A stretch of 40,859 nt of DNA from Oscillospiraceae bacterium (GTDB lineage: Bacteria > Bacillota > Clostridia > Oscillospirales > Oscillospiraceae): assembly GCA_024685535.1 (NCBI GenBank), contig JAIKVS010000049.1, forward strand, positions 1-40,859. The letters run 5' to 3'. This document shows, piece by piece, positions 6,819 to 16,927 of this stretch. Under the pieces are notes generated by a model. That model was not told where the DNA came from and made no database searches. It was given only the letters and a program-made list of their open reading frames with translations. Positions within the stretch are counted from its first letter, which is position 1, and each line of letters starts with the position of its first letter. The position numbers and the translations under genes are program-made.

Positions 6819-9451
6819 TTAACACCTCCGAGAATTACTTCAGCTTCTTTTAACGCGTCGGGAATTTTATCTATAAGCGGTCCGCCGCCCATTGCTGAAT
6901 CGGGTTTTCCGCCACCCTTGCCTCCTACTGTCTGTGAAAGCTGTTTTATGATCGAACCGGCGTTGAAACCGGCTTCAACAGCTTTTTTGCCGCAGGTACA
7001 GAACAGCACAGCCTTATCATCGTTTCTGACCGCTATTACCGCAACAACACTTTCATCTGCAGATCTCAGACTGTCGCCGATTTTTCTGACGTTCTCCACC
7101 GGCATTGCATCGAATACGGTTCTAACAAGCTTAACGGGACCTATCTGAACTGCTTCATCAATAAGCTTGCCTGCACTTCCGGCTGATTCCTTATCTTTAT
7201 ACTTTTCAATAACTCTTTTTGCTTCCCTAAGTTCATTGTCAAGCTGCACGAATCTGCCTTCAAGCTTATCCGGGGCACATTTTGTAAGTGAAGAGAGACT
7301 TTTCAGGACGGCAGTCCGTTCGTTGAAAAGACCAAGAGCTCTAACACCGGTAACCGCCTCTATCCTTCTTACACCGGATGCTACAGAACCCTCAGATATA
7401 ATGTGGAAAGATCCTATCTTCGCAGAGTTGGATACATGTGTTCCTCCGCACAGTTCAGAGCTGTAGCCGGCGACTTTCACGACCCTCACGGTCGCTCCGT
7501 ATTTCTCACCAAACAGCGCAGTAGCTCCGCTCTTCCTCGCATCATCAAGGCTCATGACTTCGGTATCAACTTTATAGTCACTGAGCACAGCTGCATTAAC
7601 TTTCTTTTCAGTTTCTCTCAGTTCATCTTCGGTCATTGGAGAAAAATGCGCAAAATCGAATCTCAGGAAGTCCGGCTCAACCAGGGAACCTGCCTGATGT
7701 ACATGATCACCAAGGATCTCTCTGAGGGCTTTGTGGAGAATATGAGTGGCTGTATGTGCTCTGGCTACGGCAGCTCTTCTGTCCGTATCAAAAGATACCG
7801 TTACTTTATCGCCAACTCTGATGTGACCTGAGGAAACTGTTCCGTAATGCATGTATTTTCCGCCGTTGTTTTTCTGGACGTTCTCGACCTTGAATTCGCC
7901 TCTTATGCCGGCTAGAATCCCGGTATCATTAACCTGGCCGCCCATTTCAGCGTACATAACGGTTTTATCAAGAACTATTATTGCTGATTGGCCGGAACTT
8001 ACTTCATTAGCAAACTCATTATCGAAAACAATTGCCAATACTTCCGAAGCAGTCTCAAAGTTATCGTATCCGCAGAAAACAGTATCCGGGATCTGCTTCC
8101 CGAATTCTATTCCGGCCCATCCGAGATCACCAAGTTTTTTTCTTGCTTCTCTGGCTCTCTCACGCTGTTCGTTCATAAGTTGCTCAAATGCGTTTAAATC
8201 TACTGTCATTCCGTTATCCGAACACATCTCTGATGTTAGATCGATGGGGAATCCGTAAGTATCGTAAAGCTTGAACGCATCGCTCCCTGAAAACACGGTC
8301 TCGCCGTTTTTCAGATGATCAGCCATAAGATCTGCAAATATCTTCAGGCCGCCGTCTATGGTCTTTGAAAAGCTGTTTTCCTCTGACTCGATAACATTCT
8401 CTATATAGCGCTGCTTTTCTCTAAGTTCAGGGTACTGACATTCATTCTCATGGACCACAGTATCAACTATTCTGTGGAGGAAGGGCTCATTAACACCCAG
8501 CAGTTTTCCATGTCTTGCAGCACGTCGAAGAAGTCTGCGGAGGACATATCCCCTGCCTTCATTTGATGGCAGGATACCGTCGCAGATCATAAAAACTGAA
8601 CTTCTTATATGGTCTGTAATAACGCGCAGCGAAACATCCGACTTAAGGGCCTTTCCGTAGTAGGCACCTGTTATCTCACTGACTTTTTCTGTGATATTCA
8701 TCACAGTGTCCACTTCAAACAGAGAATTAACCTCCTGGCATACGACAGCCAGTCTCTCAAGCCCCATACCTGTGTCAATATTCTTCTGTTTCAGCTCTGT
8801 ATAGTTTCCTTTGCCGTCGTTATCAAACTGTGAAAAAACGTTGTTCCAGACTTCTATGTATCTGTCGCAGTCACAGCCCACAGTGCAGTCAGGCCTTCCG
8901 CATCCGAACTTCTCTCCACGGTCGTAGTAGATCTCCGAACATGGTCCGCAGGGACCTGAACCATGTTCCCAGAAATTATCTTCCTTACCGAACCGGAAAA
9001 TCTTTTCTGCAGGTATGCCTATATCATCGTGCCAAAGATTCCATGCCTCGTCATCATCCTTATATACAGATGGATAGAGTCTTTCCGGATCCAGTCCAAC
9101 CCAGTCGGGAGACGTGAGGAACTCCCAGCTCCATTCGATCGCTTCCTTTTTGAAGTAATCTCCGAACGAGAAGTTACCCAGCATTTCAAAGTATGTTCCA
9201 TGCCTCGCTGTATGACCGACGTTTTCGATATCTCCGGTCCTTATACACTTCTGACATGTGCATACCCTGTGTCTCGGAGGCTCTTCCTCACCCTTGAACC
9301 AGGGTTTCATAGGGGTCATTCCGGCATTGATCAGAAGTACTGATTTATCATTCTGCGGAACAAGTGAAAAACTGGGTAATCTGAGATGGCCCTTCGTCTC
9401 AAAAAAGCTGAGGAACATCTCTCTCAATTCATTAAGTCCATATTTTTTCAT
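6815..9451 (-). CDS. alaS: Alanine--tRNA ligase
   Basis: 878 aa. Class II aaRS core (HRVCTCQKCIRTGDIENVGHTARHGTYFEMLGNFSFGDYFK), editing domain HTATHILHKALRE and SSELCGGTHV, C-terminal GGKGGGKPDSAMGGG. Confidence 0.98.
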   Translation of the reverse strand: MKKYGLNELREMFLSFFETKGHLRLPSFSLVPQNDKSVLLINAGMTPMKPWFKGEEEPPRHRVCTCQKCIRTGDIENVGHTARHGTYFEMLGNFSFGDYFKKEAIEWSWEFLTSPDWVGLDPERLYPSVYKDDDEAWNLWHDDIGIPAEKIFRFGKEDNFWEHGSGPCGPCSEIYYDRGEKFGCGRPDCTVGCDCDRYIEVWNNVFSQFDNDGKGNYTELKQKNIDTGMGLERLAVVCQEVNSLFEVDTVMNITEKVSEITGAYYGKALKSDVSLRVITDHIRSSVFMICDGILPSNEGRGYVLRRLLRRAARHGKLLGVNEPFLHRIVDTVVHENECQYPELREKQRYIENVIESEENSFSKTIDGGLKIFADLMADHLKNGETVFSGSDAFKLYDTYGFPIDLTSEMCSDNGMTVDLNAFEQLMNEQRERAREARKKLGDLGWAGIEFGKQIPDTVFCGYDNFETASEVLAIVFDNEFANEVSSGQSAIIVLDKTVMYAEMGGQVNDTGILAGIRGEFKVENVQKNNGGKYMHYGTVSSGHIRVGDKVTVSFDTDRRAAVARAHTATHILHKALREILGDHVHQAGSLVEPDFLRFDFAHFSPMTEDELRETEKKVNAAVLSDYKVDTEVMSLDDARKSGATALFGEKYGATVRVVKVAGYSSELCGGTHVSNSAKIGSFHIISEGSVASGVRRIEAVTGVRALGLFNERTAVLKSLSSLTKCAPDKLEGRFVQLDNELREAKRVIEKYKDKESAGSAGKLIDEAVQIGPVKLVRTVFDAMPVENVRKIGDSLRSADESVVAVIAVRNDDKAVLFCTCGKKAVEAGFNAGSIIKQLSQTVGGKGGGKPDSAMGGGPLIDKIPDALKEAEVILGGVK

Positions 9452-9462
9452 AATAACTCCTG

Positions 9463-10668
9463 CTATATAGATCTTTTTCTTATTATTGACATAGGGGGCG
9501 CTTCTTTCGGCAGCAATGCTTTGAAAACCATCTTCGCTCTCGGAGTGCTGACTATCAGGGAACCGTCCTCTGCAAAAAGCTTATCTGCTGTAAATGAGAC
9601 CGGTTTTTCTCCCGGTACAAGCAGTTCGAGTTCATCGCCGGCAAAGAACTTGTTTCTCTGCGTTAATACAGCTTCACCATCAGGTTTACAGGATTCAACT
9701 ACAGCAACAACATTGGCCTCCGAGTAATACATGGAATCAGAGTAATGCTGACCGGGCTGGTCATAATAGAAGCCTGTCGTATATGGTCTGTGGCTCACCA
9801 TGTCCACTTCTTTTATCCAGATCGGATCAAGAGCTTCAACGTTTACTGCTGCATCAATAGCATGCCTGTAAGCTGAAGTTACAACTGCAGTATAATAGAA
9901 AGATTTCATTCTTCCTTCGATCTTCAGGCTCGTTACGCCGGCTTCAAGAAGCTCGGGAACATGCTCTATCATGCACAGATCTTTTGAATTAAAGATATAT
10001 GTGCCTTTATCTTCTACTACAGGGAAGTACTCTCCCGGTCTCGTTTCTTCCACCAGCCTGTATTTCCACCTGCAGGGTTGGGCACAGCTGCCTCTGTTTG
10101 AATCTCTTCCCGTCAGGTAATTTGAAAGCAGGCATCTTCCGGAAAACGAAACACACATTGCACCGTGAACAAAACATTCCAGCCGGAGCTCATCAGGAGT
10201 TTGCTCTCTTATCTTCTTAATCTCGGACAGCTTCAACTCACGGGCTAAAACAACTGTATCCGCTCCGAGAGAATACAGTGCATTTGCAGTTTCACTGTTA
10301 ACAACACCAAACTGGGTGCTCATATGGATCTTCATAGCCGGAGCATATTTCTTTACCATAGAAAGCACACCCATATCGGCCACAATGACTGCATCAGCCC
10401 CGGCTTCATTAAGGAGCCCTAGATAAGCAGGAAGTCTTTCCATTTCATCATCGTGCGGCAGTGTGTTGCAGGTAAAATAGGCTTTTACGCCATGCTGATG
10501 ACAGTATGAAACGGTATCAGCGATTTCTTCATCGCTGAAGTTTGCCGCTCCTGCTCTCATGCCGAATTCCCTGCCGGCAAGATATACCGCATCAGCTCCG
10601 TATGCTGCAGCCATTTTAAGCCGCTCCATATCTCCTGCCGGAGAAAGAAGTTCAACCGTTCTCTTCAT
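9463..10668 (-). CDS. Peptidase U32 family protein (likely tRNA uridine hydroxylation-type)
   Basis: Track ORF 9463-10743; likely start is MKRTVELLSPAGDMERLKMAAAYGADAVYLAG at 10668. U32 signature ECFVHGAMCVSFSGRCLLSNYLTGRDSNRGSCAQPCRW. Confidence 0.93.
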   Translation of the reverse strand: MKRTVELLSPAGDMERLKMAAAYGADAVYLAGREFGMRAGAANFSDEEIADTVSYCHQHGVKAYFTCNTLPHDDEMERLPAYLGLLNEAGADAVIVADMGVLSMVKKYAPAMKIHMSTQFGVVNSETANALYSLGADTVVLARELKLSEIKKIREQTPDELRLECFVHGAMCVSFSGRCLLSNYLTGRDSNRGSCAQPCRWKYRLVEETRPGEYFPVVEDKGTYIFNSKDLCMIEHVPELLEAGVTSLKIEGRMKSFYYTAVVTSAYRHAIDAAVNVEALDPIWIKEVDMVSHRPYTTGFYYDQPGQHYSDSMYYSEANVVAVVESCKPDGEAVLTQRNKFFAGDELELLVPGEKPVSFTADKLFAEDGSLIVSTPRAKMVFKALLPKEAPPMSIIRKRSI

Positions 10669-11929
10669 TTCTCTGCGTTTCAACAAAGGCAAGGAAGTCA
10701 TTGTAGTATGTGAAGAATCTGCTGGAACCCGCCTCTTTGTCATAATAGAAGTAATAATAGTTAGTTTCTGCCGGATTCAGTGCTGCATTAATTGCGGCAA
10801 GGCTCGGGTTGCAGATAGGCGTAGGCGGAAGACCGGCATTGATATTAGTGTTATAAGGACTGTCTTCAGAGAGCATCTCCGCCGTCGGTGATCCTTCATA
10901 ATTCTGATGAATATACAGTATGGAGGATTCAAGTCCGAGGGTCATGTCAGAGCGAAGCCTGTTGTAGATAACTGAGGAAACGAGAGTTCTCTCATCCACA
11001 CCGGTTTCAACATCCACAGCCGCTTCCTTCTCGATAAGCGAAGCAATAGTCACTATATCTTTCAGCGAATAGCCGGTTTCACTCAGCTGCTTCTGCATAT
11101 CAGCAGTATTCTTTGCGTTGAAATTGGAAAGAAGCTTATTAATTGCACTTGAAGCCTGCATACCTACATAGAATTGATAAGTATCCGGGAAGAGATATCC
11201 CTCAAGTCTTGAAGCATCTCCAATCTTATCCGGATCAAGAAAACTGTAGTTGAAGGATGAATTGGCAGCGGAATACATGAGTTCCTCATAGGATGCAACA
11301 CCGTTTTCCTGGAGCAGCATGAATATCTGATGCATTGTGTAGCCTTCAGGTATCATAACGTCAACAGTGACCGCCGCTCCAGAGCCTGCCTGCATCTTTT
11401 TTATGATGGCGCGGTAGTCAAGATTGGATCTCAGCTCGTATGTTCCGGGATCAATTTTCTTATCAGCATCCGAGAATCTGCAGAACAGTTTAAACAGCCA
11501 TTCATACTCAATAATTCCTGATTCTTTCAGCGCAGATGATACAAAATCGATGTCTGCCTTTGAAACCTCCTTCATACCAGTAAAGTTACCGTCTTCATCT
11601 GTAACTTCCTCAGTAACGGTTTCAAATATATCAGTAGGAAGACTTATTGTTGCCGAAACGCTGTCCTTGTTCAGAGCCAGAGCATCGGATGCAGCCATCC
11701 ATGCAAAGCATGCCAGAACAATGCTGACGCAAAGGATGAAAACAAGATACATAAGCCCGCCAAGACAGCCGGATTTATACTCCTGGCTCCTGCGGACCGG
11801 CAGATAATCTCTTTCAGATTCTTCGTCACCGGTATAGTTTTTTATCCGTTTATCGTTTATTTTAACAGATGCTGAACTTCCGCTGTCAGAAGAATTATTG
11901 TGTTTTGCCTTTTTTTCCTTATCAGGCAT
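10652..11929 (-). CDS. mltG: Endolytic transglycosylase MltG (YceG-like)
   Basis: 425 aa. N-terminal TM segment; IPEGYTMHQIF, LEGYLFPDTYQF, ASLIEKEA, SVIYNRLRSDMTLGLESS, YNTNINAGLPPTPICNPSLAAINAALNP. Confidence 0.95.
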   Translation of the reverse strand: MPDKEKKAKHNNSSDSGSSASVKINDKRIKNYTGDEESERDYLPVRRSQEYKSGCLGGLMYLVFILCVSIVLACFAWMAASDALALNKDSVSATISLPTDIFETVTEEVTDEDGNFTGMKEVSKADIDFVSSALKESGIIEYEWLFKLFCRFSDADKKIDPGTYELRSNLDYRAIIKKMQAGSGAAVTVDVMIPEGYTMHQIFMLLQENGVASYEELMYSAANSSFNYSFLDPDKIGDASRLEGYLFPDTYQFYVGMQASSAINKLLSNFNAKNTADMQKQLSETGYSLKDIVTIASLIEKEAAVDVETGVDERTLVSSVIYNRLRSDMTLGLESSILYIHQNYEGSPTAEMLSEDSPYNTNINAGLPPTPICNPSLAAINAALNPAETNYYYFYYDKEAGSSRFFTYYNDFLAFVETQRNEENG

Positions 11930-11946
11930 TATTTACTCCAAATCAA

Positions 11947-12627
11947 TTAAAGCACAGAGAGAAGCTGATGATATATATCATCGTTTTTCTCAGTTATTTC
12001 TCTTTCTGTACCGTTTTTCTCAAACGGTACAAGTGTCCAACCGAAGTATTCGCAGGCCATACGGGCCGTTTTGATGCATCTTTCAAGATACTCAGCGTCT
12101 TTCTCATGTATATCTGCAGAGGTATGGTGCTTTTCCTGGCGTTTTTTCATTCTGCGAAGAGATGTATTAAGGTCAACATCTAGGAAAAACACCTTATCAG
12201 GCTCAGGCAGTCCGATTTTCACATATTCAAGGTCTGACACCCATGCTAAATAATCTTTAAGCTCATTTTCCGGCAGCTTTGCACCCTGATGCACAATGTT
12301 TGAGGTAGTATATCTGTCTGCAATAATAAGTTTCCCCGAAGAGTAATCGCTTCCCCAGTCATCCTTGAAGGATGCATAACGGTCTACAGCATAGAAAAGC
12401 GAAGCTGCAAATGCATTGACATCATCAGGATGGCTTCCGAATGCTCCTCCAAGGTAAAGCCTTATCAGCGCACTGCTTTCTTTTTCATATCTGGGGAAAA
12501 CGATCTGTCTGAAAGCTATCCCGTCAGAGCTCAGCCTTTCACATATTCGGCGGTATTGAGATGACTTGCCGCTTCCGTCTATCCCCTCAAAAATAATAAG
12601 TTTTCCGTTTTCAATTATTTGTTTCAT
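11947..12627 (-). CDS. tmk: Thymidylate kinase-like protein (dTMP kinase)
   Basis: 226 aa. P-loop FEGIDGSGKSSQ, DRYTTSN, FLDVDLNTSLRRMKKR. Confidence 0.85.
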   Translation of the reverse strand: MKQIIENGKLIIFEGIDGSGKSSQYRRICERLSSDGIAFRQIVFPRYEKESSALIRLYLGGAFGSHPDDVNAFAASLFYAVDRYASFKDDWGSDYSSGKLIIADRYTTSNIVHQGAKLPENELKDYLAWVSDLEYVKIGLPEPDKVFFLDVDLNTSLRRMKKRQEKHHTSADIHEKDAEYLERCIKTARMACEYFGWTLVPFEKNGTEREITEKNDDIYHQLLSVL

Positions 12628-12630
12628 CGT

Positions 12631-13347
12631 TCAGACCTGTGAGAATACATATCCGATGTTTTCATGGATCACGAGATCCGCATATTCATCATACGGAGTG
12701 GCACTGCGGTTTATAAGCACAAGCTTGTTTCCGTTATAGTAATTGATAAGTCCGGCTGCAGGATAGACATTTAGCGAAGTTCCGCCGACTATAAGTACAT
12801 CGGCATTCCTGATATACGCTATGGAATCTCTGAGCACCTTGTCGTCAAGAGACTCTTCATATAAAACTATATCCGGCCGGATAACACCTCCGCAGGAACA
12901 TCTTGGTACACCTTCGCAGTTTTCCATCTCTTCTGCACTGTATGGCTTTCCGCAGGAAGAGCAGTAGGCTCTATGCAGCGTTCCGTGAAGTTCAAGCACT
13001 CTCCTGCTGCCGGCAGCCTGATGAAGCCCGTCAATGTTTTGTGTGATGACAGCCTTCAGCTTCCCTTCCCTTTCCAGTTCGGCAAGTCTTAAATGAGCCT
13101 GATTCGGCTTGAAGCCTCTAACATTAAGCTTGGCATGATGAAAACGATAGTATTCCTCAGGATTACGCATGAAAAAAGAATGGCTCAGAATCGTTTCTGG
13201 CGGATATTTCCATTTCTGGTTATAGAGCCCGTCTACACTTCTGAAATCCGGTATCCCGCTTTCAGTGCTGACTCCGGCACCTCCGAAAAAAACAATATTA
13301 TCACTTTCATCGATTATCTTTTTTAACTTTTCAATATCGCTGCTCAT
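12631..13347 (-). CDS. Sir2-family NAD-dependent protein deacylase
   Basis: 238 aa. GAGVSTESGIPDFRS, TQNIDGLHQAAG, ELHGT, Zn-binding CSSCGK...CSCGG, GTSLNVYPAA. Confidence 0.96.
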   Translation of the reverse strand: MSSDIEKLKKIIDESDNIVFFGGAGVSTESGIPDFRSVDGLYNQKWKYPPETILSHSFFMRNPEEYYRFHHAKLNVRGFKPNQAHLRLAELEREGKLKAVITQNIDGLHQAAGSRRVLELHGTLHRAYCSSCGKPYSAEEMENCEGVPRCSCGGVIRPDIVLYEESLDDKVLRDSIAYIRNADVLIVGGTSLNVYPAAGLINYYNGNKLVLINRSATPYDEYADLVIHENIGYVFSQV

Positions 13348-13976
13348 TTTTTCACCTCGTAAGCGCCCATTTTCCCGACTGCGGAAAACACTTTATCCTT
13401 CAGTTTTCTGCACTCATCCGAATATATCTCCGTCTGCCGGTTCGTAACATAAATATCGGTGCTGTCATCACTGAGTTTCATTACAGATCCTATATACGCA
13501 GCAGCTGTTTCAATGCTTGAATACGCAAGTGCTGCAGACTCAAAAACATAATGAGGAATGTTTTCAGTATACATGGCACAAAGCTCATCGCAGAAATCAA
13601 GAAGTGCCTTCATCATATCCATAGTCTCAAAGGCAATTGCACATGCCGGCTGGCAGCATGCTGATATCTTTACAGAGTCACCATCATCTGCCGCCTTCCT
13701 TATAGGACCCCTGCAGCGGACATCCTCATCGATCAGGTGCACCATATAGTTTCTGATGATCTCGGTATTCCTGCATATATAATCGATACGATTTTTATCT
13801 GTTTCAGGCAGCTTTACAGCTGTCTCGGCAGCTCTTTTGAGAAGTGACGCTGCAAGCGACGCAGTAATGCATGCAGCACTTCCTGAATCGATCTTTTCCG
13901 ATTTATCGGAAAGTTTAGCCGAAAGCTCATCAAACGGCAGTTTTTTCAATATTTCGATAAGCAGCTTTTTTTCCAT
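13344..13976 (-). CDS. Cyclodeaminase/cyclohydrolase (FTCD_C-like) family protein, divergent
   Basis: 210 aa, all-helical. DSGSAACITASLAASLLKRAAETAV and DEDVRCRGPIRKAADDGD resemble the folate cyclodeaminase fold, but the usual PGGG motif is not seen. Confidence 0.6.
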   Translation of the reverse strand: MEKKLLIEILKKLPFDELSAKLSDKSEKIDSGSAACITASLAASLLKRAAETAVKLPETDKNRIDYICRNTEIIRNYMVHLIDEDVRCRGPIRKAADDGDSVKISACCQPACAIAFETMDMMKALLDFCDELCAMYTENIPHYVFESAALAYSSIETAAAYIGSVMKLSDDSTDIYVTNRQTEIYSDECRKLKDKVFSAVGKMGAYEVKK

Positions 13977-13984
13977 GGTGATCC

Positions 13985-15574
13985 TTAATCAGTATTGAAT
14001 TCTCTTAAGACAAGTCCCTCATTCTTCTGCATCGCCCAATTTATGCACCAGGATGAGGTGAAGAGCAGAAGATTGTTTCCTTTATAATCCTGTACCCATT
14101 TAGTGTCACTGGTAAGGTTCAGCCGATCAGGAGAAGCGGGTGAACTGTCGATCCACCGTATACATTCATAAGGCAGATCTCTTCTTCTTATATCTACACC
14201 GTATTCAGTCCTAAGTCTGTATTCCAGCACTTCGAATTGAAGAACACCTACAACGCCAACTATTACTTCCTCAATTCCGGAAAAAGGTTCATGGAATATC
14301 TGGATTGCGCCTTCCTGGGCGATCTGCATTATCCCTTTCTCAAACTGTTTGCGTTTCATCGTATCAGTACGTTCAACCGATGCAAAATGCTCAGGTGCGA
14401 AAGTTGGTATGCCGGCGTATGATACATCCATTCCTTTTTCACATACAGTGTCGCCTATAGAGAATATGCCGGGATCAAAAACGCCAATTATATCCCCAGC
14501 ATATGCTTCATCTATGATCGAACGGTCCTGCGCCATCAATTGCTGAGGCTGGGCAAGTTTTATCAGTTTCTTCTGCTGTACATGATAATACTCTCTGTCC
14601 CTTTCAAACTTGCCGGAACATATCCTGAAGAAAGCGATCCTGTCTCTGTGAGCTTTGTTCATGTTTGCCTGGATCTTGAACACGAAGGCCGAAAATCCTT
14701 CTGAAAACGGGCTGATCTCCCTATCACCGGAAACTCTCGGAAGCGGCGGCATGGTAAGTTCTATGAATTTGTTGAGAAACTGCTCTACGCCGAAGTTATT
14801 CAGTGCAGACCCGAAGAAAACGGGACTGAGCTTACCGGAACGCACCTGATCGATATCGAACTCAAACCCTGCCCCGTCAAGAAGTTCGGCCTCCTCAACA
14901 AGAGTATCATACTGCCCGTACGAAAGAACTTCATTCAGAGCTTCTTTGTCATCAATGGAGTATTCAGAAGCTGATATCCTGGTCTGTCCGCGATGAAACT
15001 CGTTGAAAATGAGAAGCGAACGTGACTGTCTGTCATATACGCCTCTGAAGTTCTGCCCGCATCCGACCGGCCAGTTGAAAGGGTATGTACCTATACCGAA
15101 TTCCTTTTCAAGCTGTTCCAGAAGCTCAAATGAGCTCAAAGCCTCTCTGTCCAGCTTGTTTATAAACGTAAAAATAGGTATATGCCGCATGGCGCAGATT
15201 TTAAAGAGTTTTCTTGTCTGAGGCTCTATTCCTTTTGCTGCATCTATAACCATTACAGCAGAGTCTGCCGCCATTAGCGTTCTGTAAGTGTCTTCAGAAA
15301 AATCCTGATGTCCGGGTGTATCAAGTATGTTGATGCAATAACCTCTGTAATCAAACTGCATGACAGAGGATGTAACAGAGATACCTCTCTGTTTTTCAAG
15401 CTCCATCCAGTCAGATACTGCATGTCTTGCCGCAGCCTTTCCCTTAACAGCTCCTGCCTGCTGTATCGCTCCGCCATACAGGAGCAGTTTTTCTGTCAGG
15501 GTAGTCTTTCCGGCGTCAGGGTGCGAGATGATCGCAAAAGTCCTTCTTCTTTTGATTTCTTCCTGTGTTTCCAT
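13985..15574 (-). CDS. prfC: Peptide chain release factor 3
   Basis: 529 aa. GTPase motifs ISHPDAGKTTLTEKLLLYGGAIQQAGAVKG, DTPGHQDFSEDTYRTL, FINKLDREA. Confidence 0.97.
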   Translation of the reverse strand: METQEEIKRRRTFAIISHPDAGKTTLTEKLLLYGGAIQQAGAVKGKAAARHAVSDWMELEKQRGISVTSSVMQFDYRGYCINILDTPGHQDFSEDTYRTLMAADSAVMVIDAAKGIEPQTRKLFKICAMRHIPIFTFINKLDREALSSFELLEQLEKEFGIGTYPFNWPVGCGQNFRGVYDRQSRSLLIFNEFHRGQTRISASEYSIDDKEALNEVLSYGQYDTLVEEAELLDGAGFEFDIDQVRSGKLSPVFFGSALNNFGVEQFLNKFIELTMPPLPRVSGDREISPFSEGFSAFVFKIQANMNKAHRDRIAFFRICSGKFERDREYYHVQQKKLIKLAQPQQLMAQDRSIIDEAYAGDIIGVFDPGIFSIGDTVCEKGMDVSYAGIPTFAPEHFASVERTDTMKRKQFEKGIMQIAQEGAIQIFHEPFSGIEEVIVGVVGVLQFEVLEYRLRTEYGVDIRRRDLPYECIRWIDSSPASPDRLNLTSDTKWVQDYKGNNLLLFTSSWCINWAMQKNEGLVLREFNTD

Positions 15575-15615
15575 ATGTTGAAATATTAATATCCTTATTG
15601 TACTATAACTTTACT

Positions 15616-15644
15616 ATATTATCACAGGATGCGCTATTTATCAA
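15616..15644 (-). promoter_or_regulatory. Predicted promoter of the prfC operon
   Basis: Minus strand TTGATA - 17 nt - TAATAT upstream of prfC. Confidence 0.5.
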
Positions 15645-15646
15645 AT

Positions 15647-15676
15647 AAAAAACGGCTTTATAAAAAGCCGTTTTTT
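15647..15676 (-). terminator. Intrinsic terminator after ynbB (AT-rich, nearly symmetric)
   Basis: AAAAAACGGCTTT-ataa-AAAGCCGTTTTTT, directly downstream of the minus-strand ynbB stop. Confidence 0.8.
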
Positions 15677-15685
15677 ATACTTATT

Positions 15686-16927
15686 TCAGTTGATTACTGC
15701 CGAAACTGCATTCATTATGCCGAGCTTTCCGGCTTCATATGTTAGGCCGCCCTGAAGATAGACAGTATACGGCTCTCTTACGGGGCCGTCAGCTGAGAGT
15801 TCAAGAGAAGCGCCCTGTATGAAATTACCCGCTGCCATAATTACTTCACAGTCGTAACCCGGCATGTTCCAAGATTCCGGGGAGACATATGAATCAACTG
15901 CAGATCCGCTTTGGATCCCTTTGCAGAAGGCGACCATCTTCTCCTTTGATCCGAGACTCACGGCCTGTATGATATCAGATCTTTTATCATTCCATGCAGG
16001 TGATGTTTCCATACCCAGCTGTTCCATAATTGCAGCGCAGAATACTGCTGTCTTCATCGCCTGGCACACACAGTGCGGAGCAAAGTAAAGTCCCTGGAAA
16101 AGCAGCCTGTTATTACCAAGCGTTGCACCGCATTCTCCTCCGATACCCGGAGTTGTAAGGCACATTGCAGCCTTCTCTACAAGTTCACTTTTCCCTGCTA
16201 TGTAACCACCCGCAGGAGCTAATCCTCCTCCTGGATTTTTAATAAGGGAACCGGCTATCAAATCAGCCCCTGCTTCGATAGGTTCCTTTTCTTCTGTAAA
16301 TTCGCCATAACAGTTATCCACAAGAATTAATGTCTCCGGATTTACTTCTTTTACGCAGGAACATATCTTGGCAATTTCATCAACAGACAGCGCTTTCCTG
16401 AGTGAATATCCTCTCGAGCGCTGAATAAGCACAGCCTTAACCAAAGGATTAGATGCTTCCTTTTTTATATTGGAAAAATCCGGTCCACCTTTTTCATTTA
16501 ATTCGATCTGTTTATATCCTATGCCATAAAAGCTCAGTGAACCATGGCGTTTATCATCTGCCCCGATTGTCGAGCGAAGCGTATCATAAGGGCTGCCGGT
16601 CACCGAAAGCAGAACGTCACCAGGTGCGAGCATCGCCATAATCGCAGTAGAGATGGCATGAGTCCCATTAACAAACCCTATCCTGACGAGAGCGGATTCA
16701 GCCCTGAAAACATCTGCATATACCCTGTCGAGCGTTTCGCGACCAAGATCATCATATCCATAACCTGTTGTGCCTGAGAAGCAGCTCTCAGAAACCTTCT
16801 CCTTTTGAAAGGCATCAAGAACTTTTTGTGTATTCATAAGGGATATTCTTTCAAGTCCGGAAAAAATATCCCTACACCTTTCTTCGCACTCCTGCGCAAT
16901 ATCATAAACCCTGTCGTTTATAACCAT
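15686..16927 (-). CDS. ynbB: Methionine gamma-lyase-like PLP protein (YnbB / 'aluminum resistance' family)
   Basis: 413 aa. NTQKVLDAFQKEKVSESCFSGTTGYGYDDLGRETLDRVYADVF, VDNCYGEFTEEKEPIEAGADLIAGSLIKNPGGGLAPAGGYIAGK. Confidence 0.92.
   Translation of the reverse strand: MVINDRVYDIAQECEERCRDIFSGLERISLMNTQKVLDAFQKEKVSESCFSGTTGYGYDDLGRETLDRVYADVFRAESALVRIGFVNGTHAISTAIMAMLAPGDVLLSVTGSPYDTLRSTIGADDKRHGSLSFYGIGYKQIELNEKGGPDFSNIKKEASNPLVKAVLIQRSRGYSLRKALSVDEIAKICSCVKEVNPETLILVDNCYGEFTEEKEPIEAGADLIAGSLIKNPGGGLAPAGGYIAGKSELVEKAAMCLTTPGIGGECGATLGNNRLLFQGLYFAPHCVCQAMKTAVFCAAIMEQLGMETSPAWNDKRSDIIQAVSLGSKEKMVAFCKGIQSGSAVDSYVSPESWNMPGYDCEVIMAAGNFIQGASLELSADGPVREPYTVYLQGGLTYEAGKLGIMNAVSAVIN

Noticed and set aside
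6510-7148. Plus-strand ORF of 212 aa
   Set aside because: Antisense to the HIT gene and the alaS C-terminus; no family features.
9452-9462. Possible T-box leader for alaS
   Set aside because: Only 11 nt separate alaS from the U32 peptidase gene, so there is no room for a leader; alaS is internal to an operon.
11947-12627. tmk-like gene as a mobile or nonstandard nucleoside kinase
   Set aside because: It has the P-loop and DRY-type motif of thymidylate kinases and sits in a housekeeping operon; nothing in the sequence requires a novel function.
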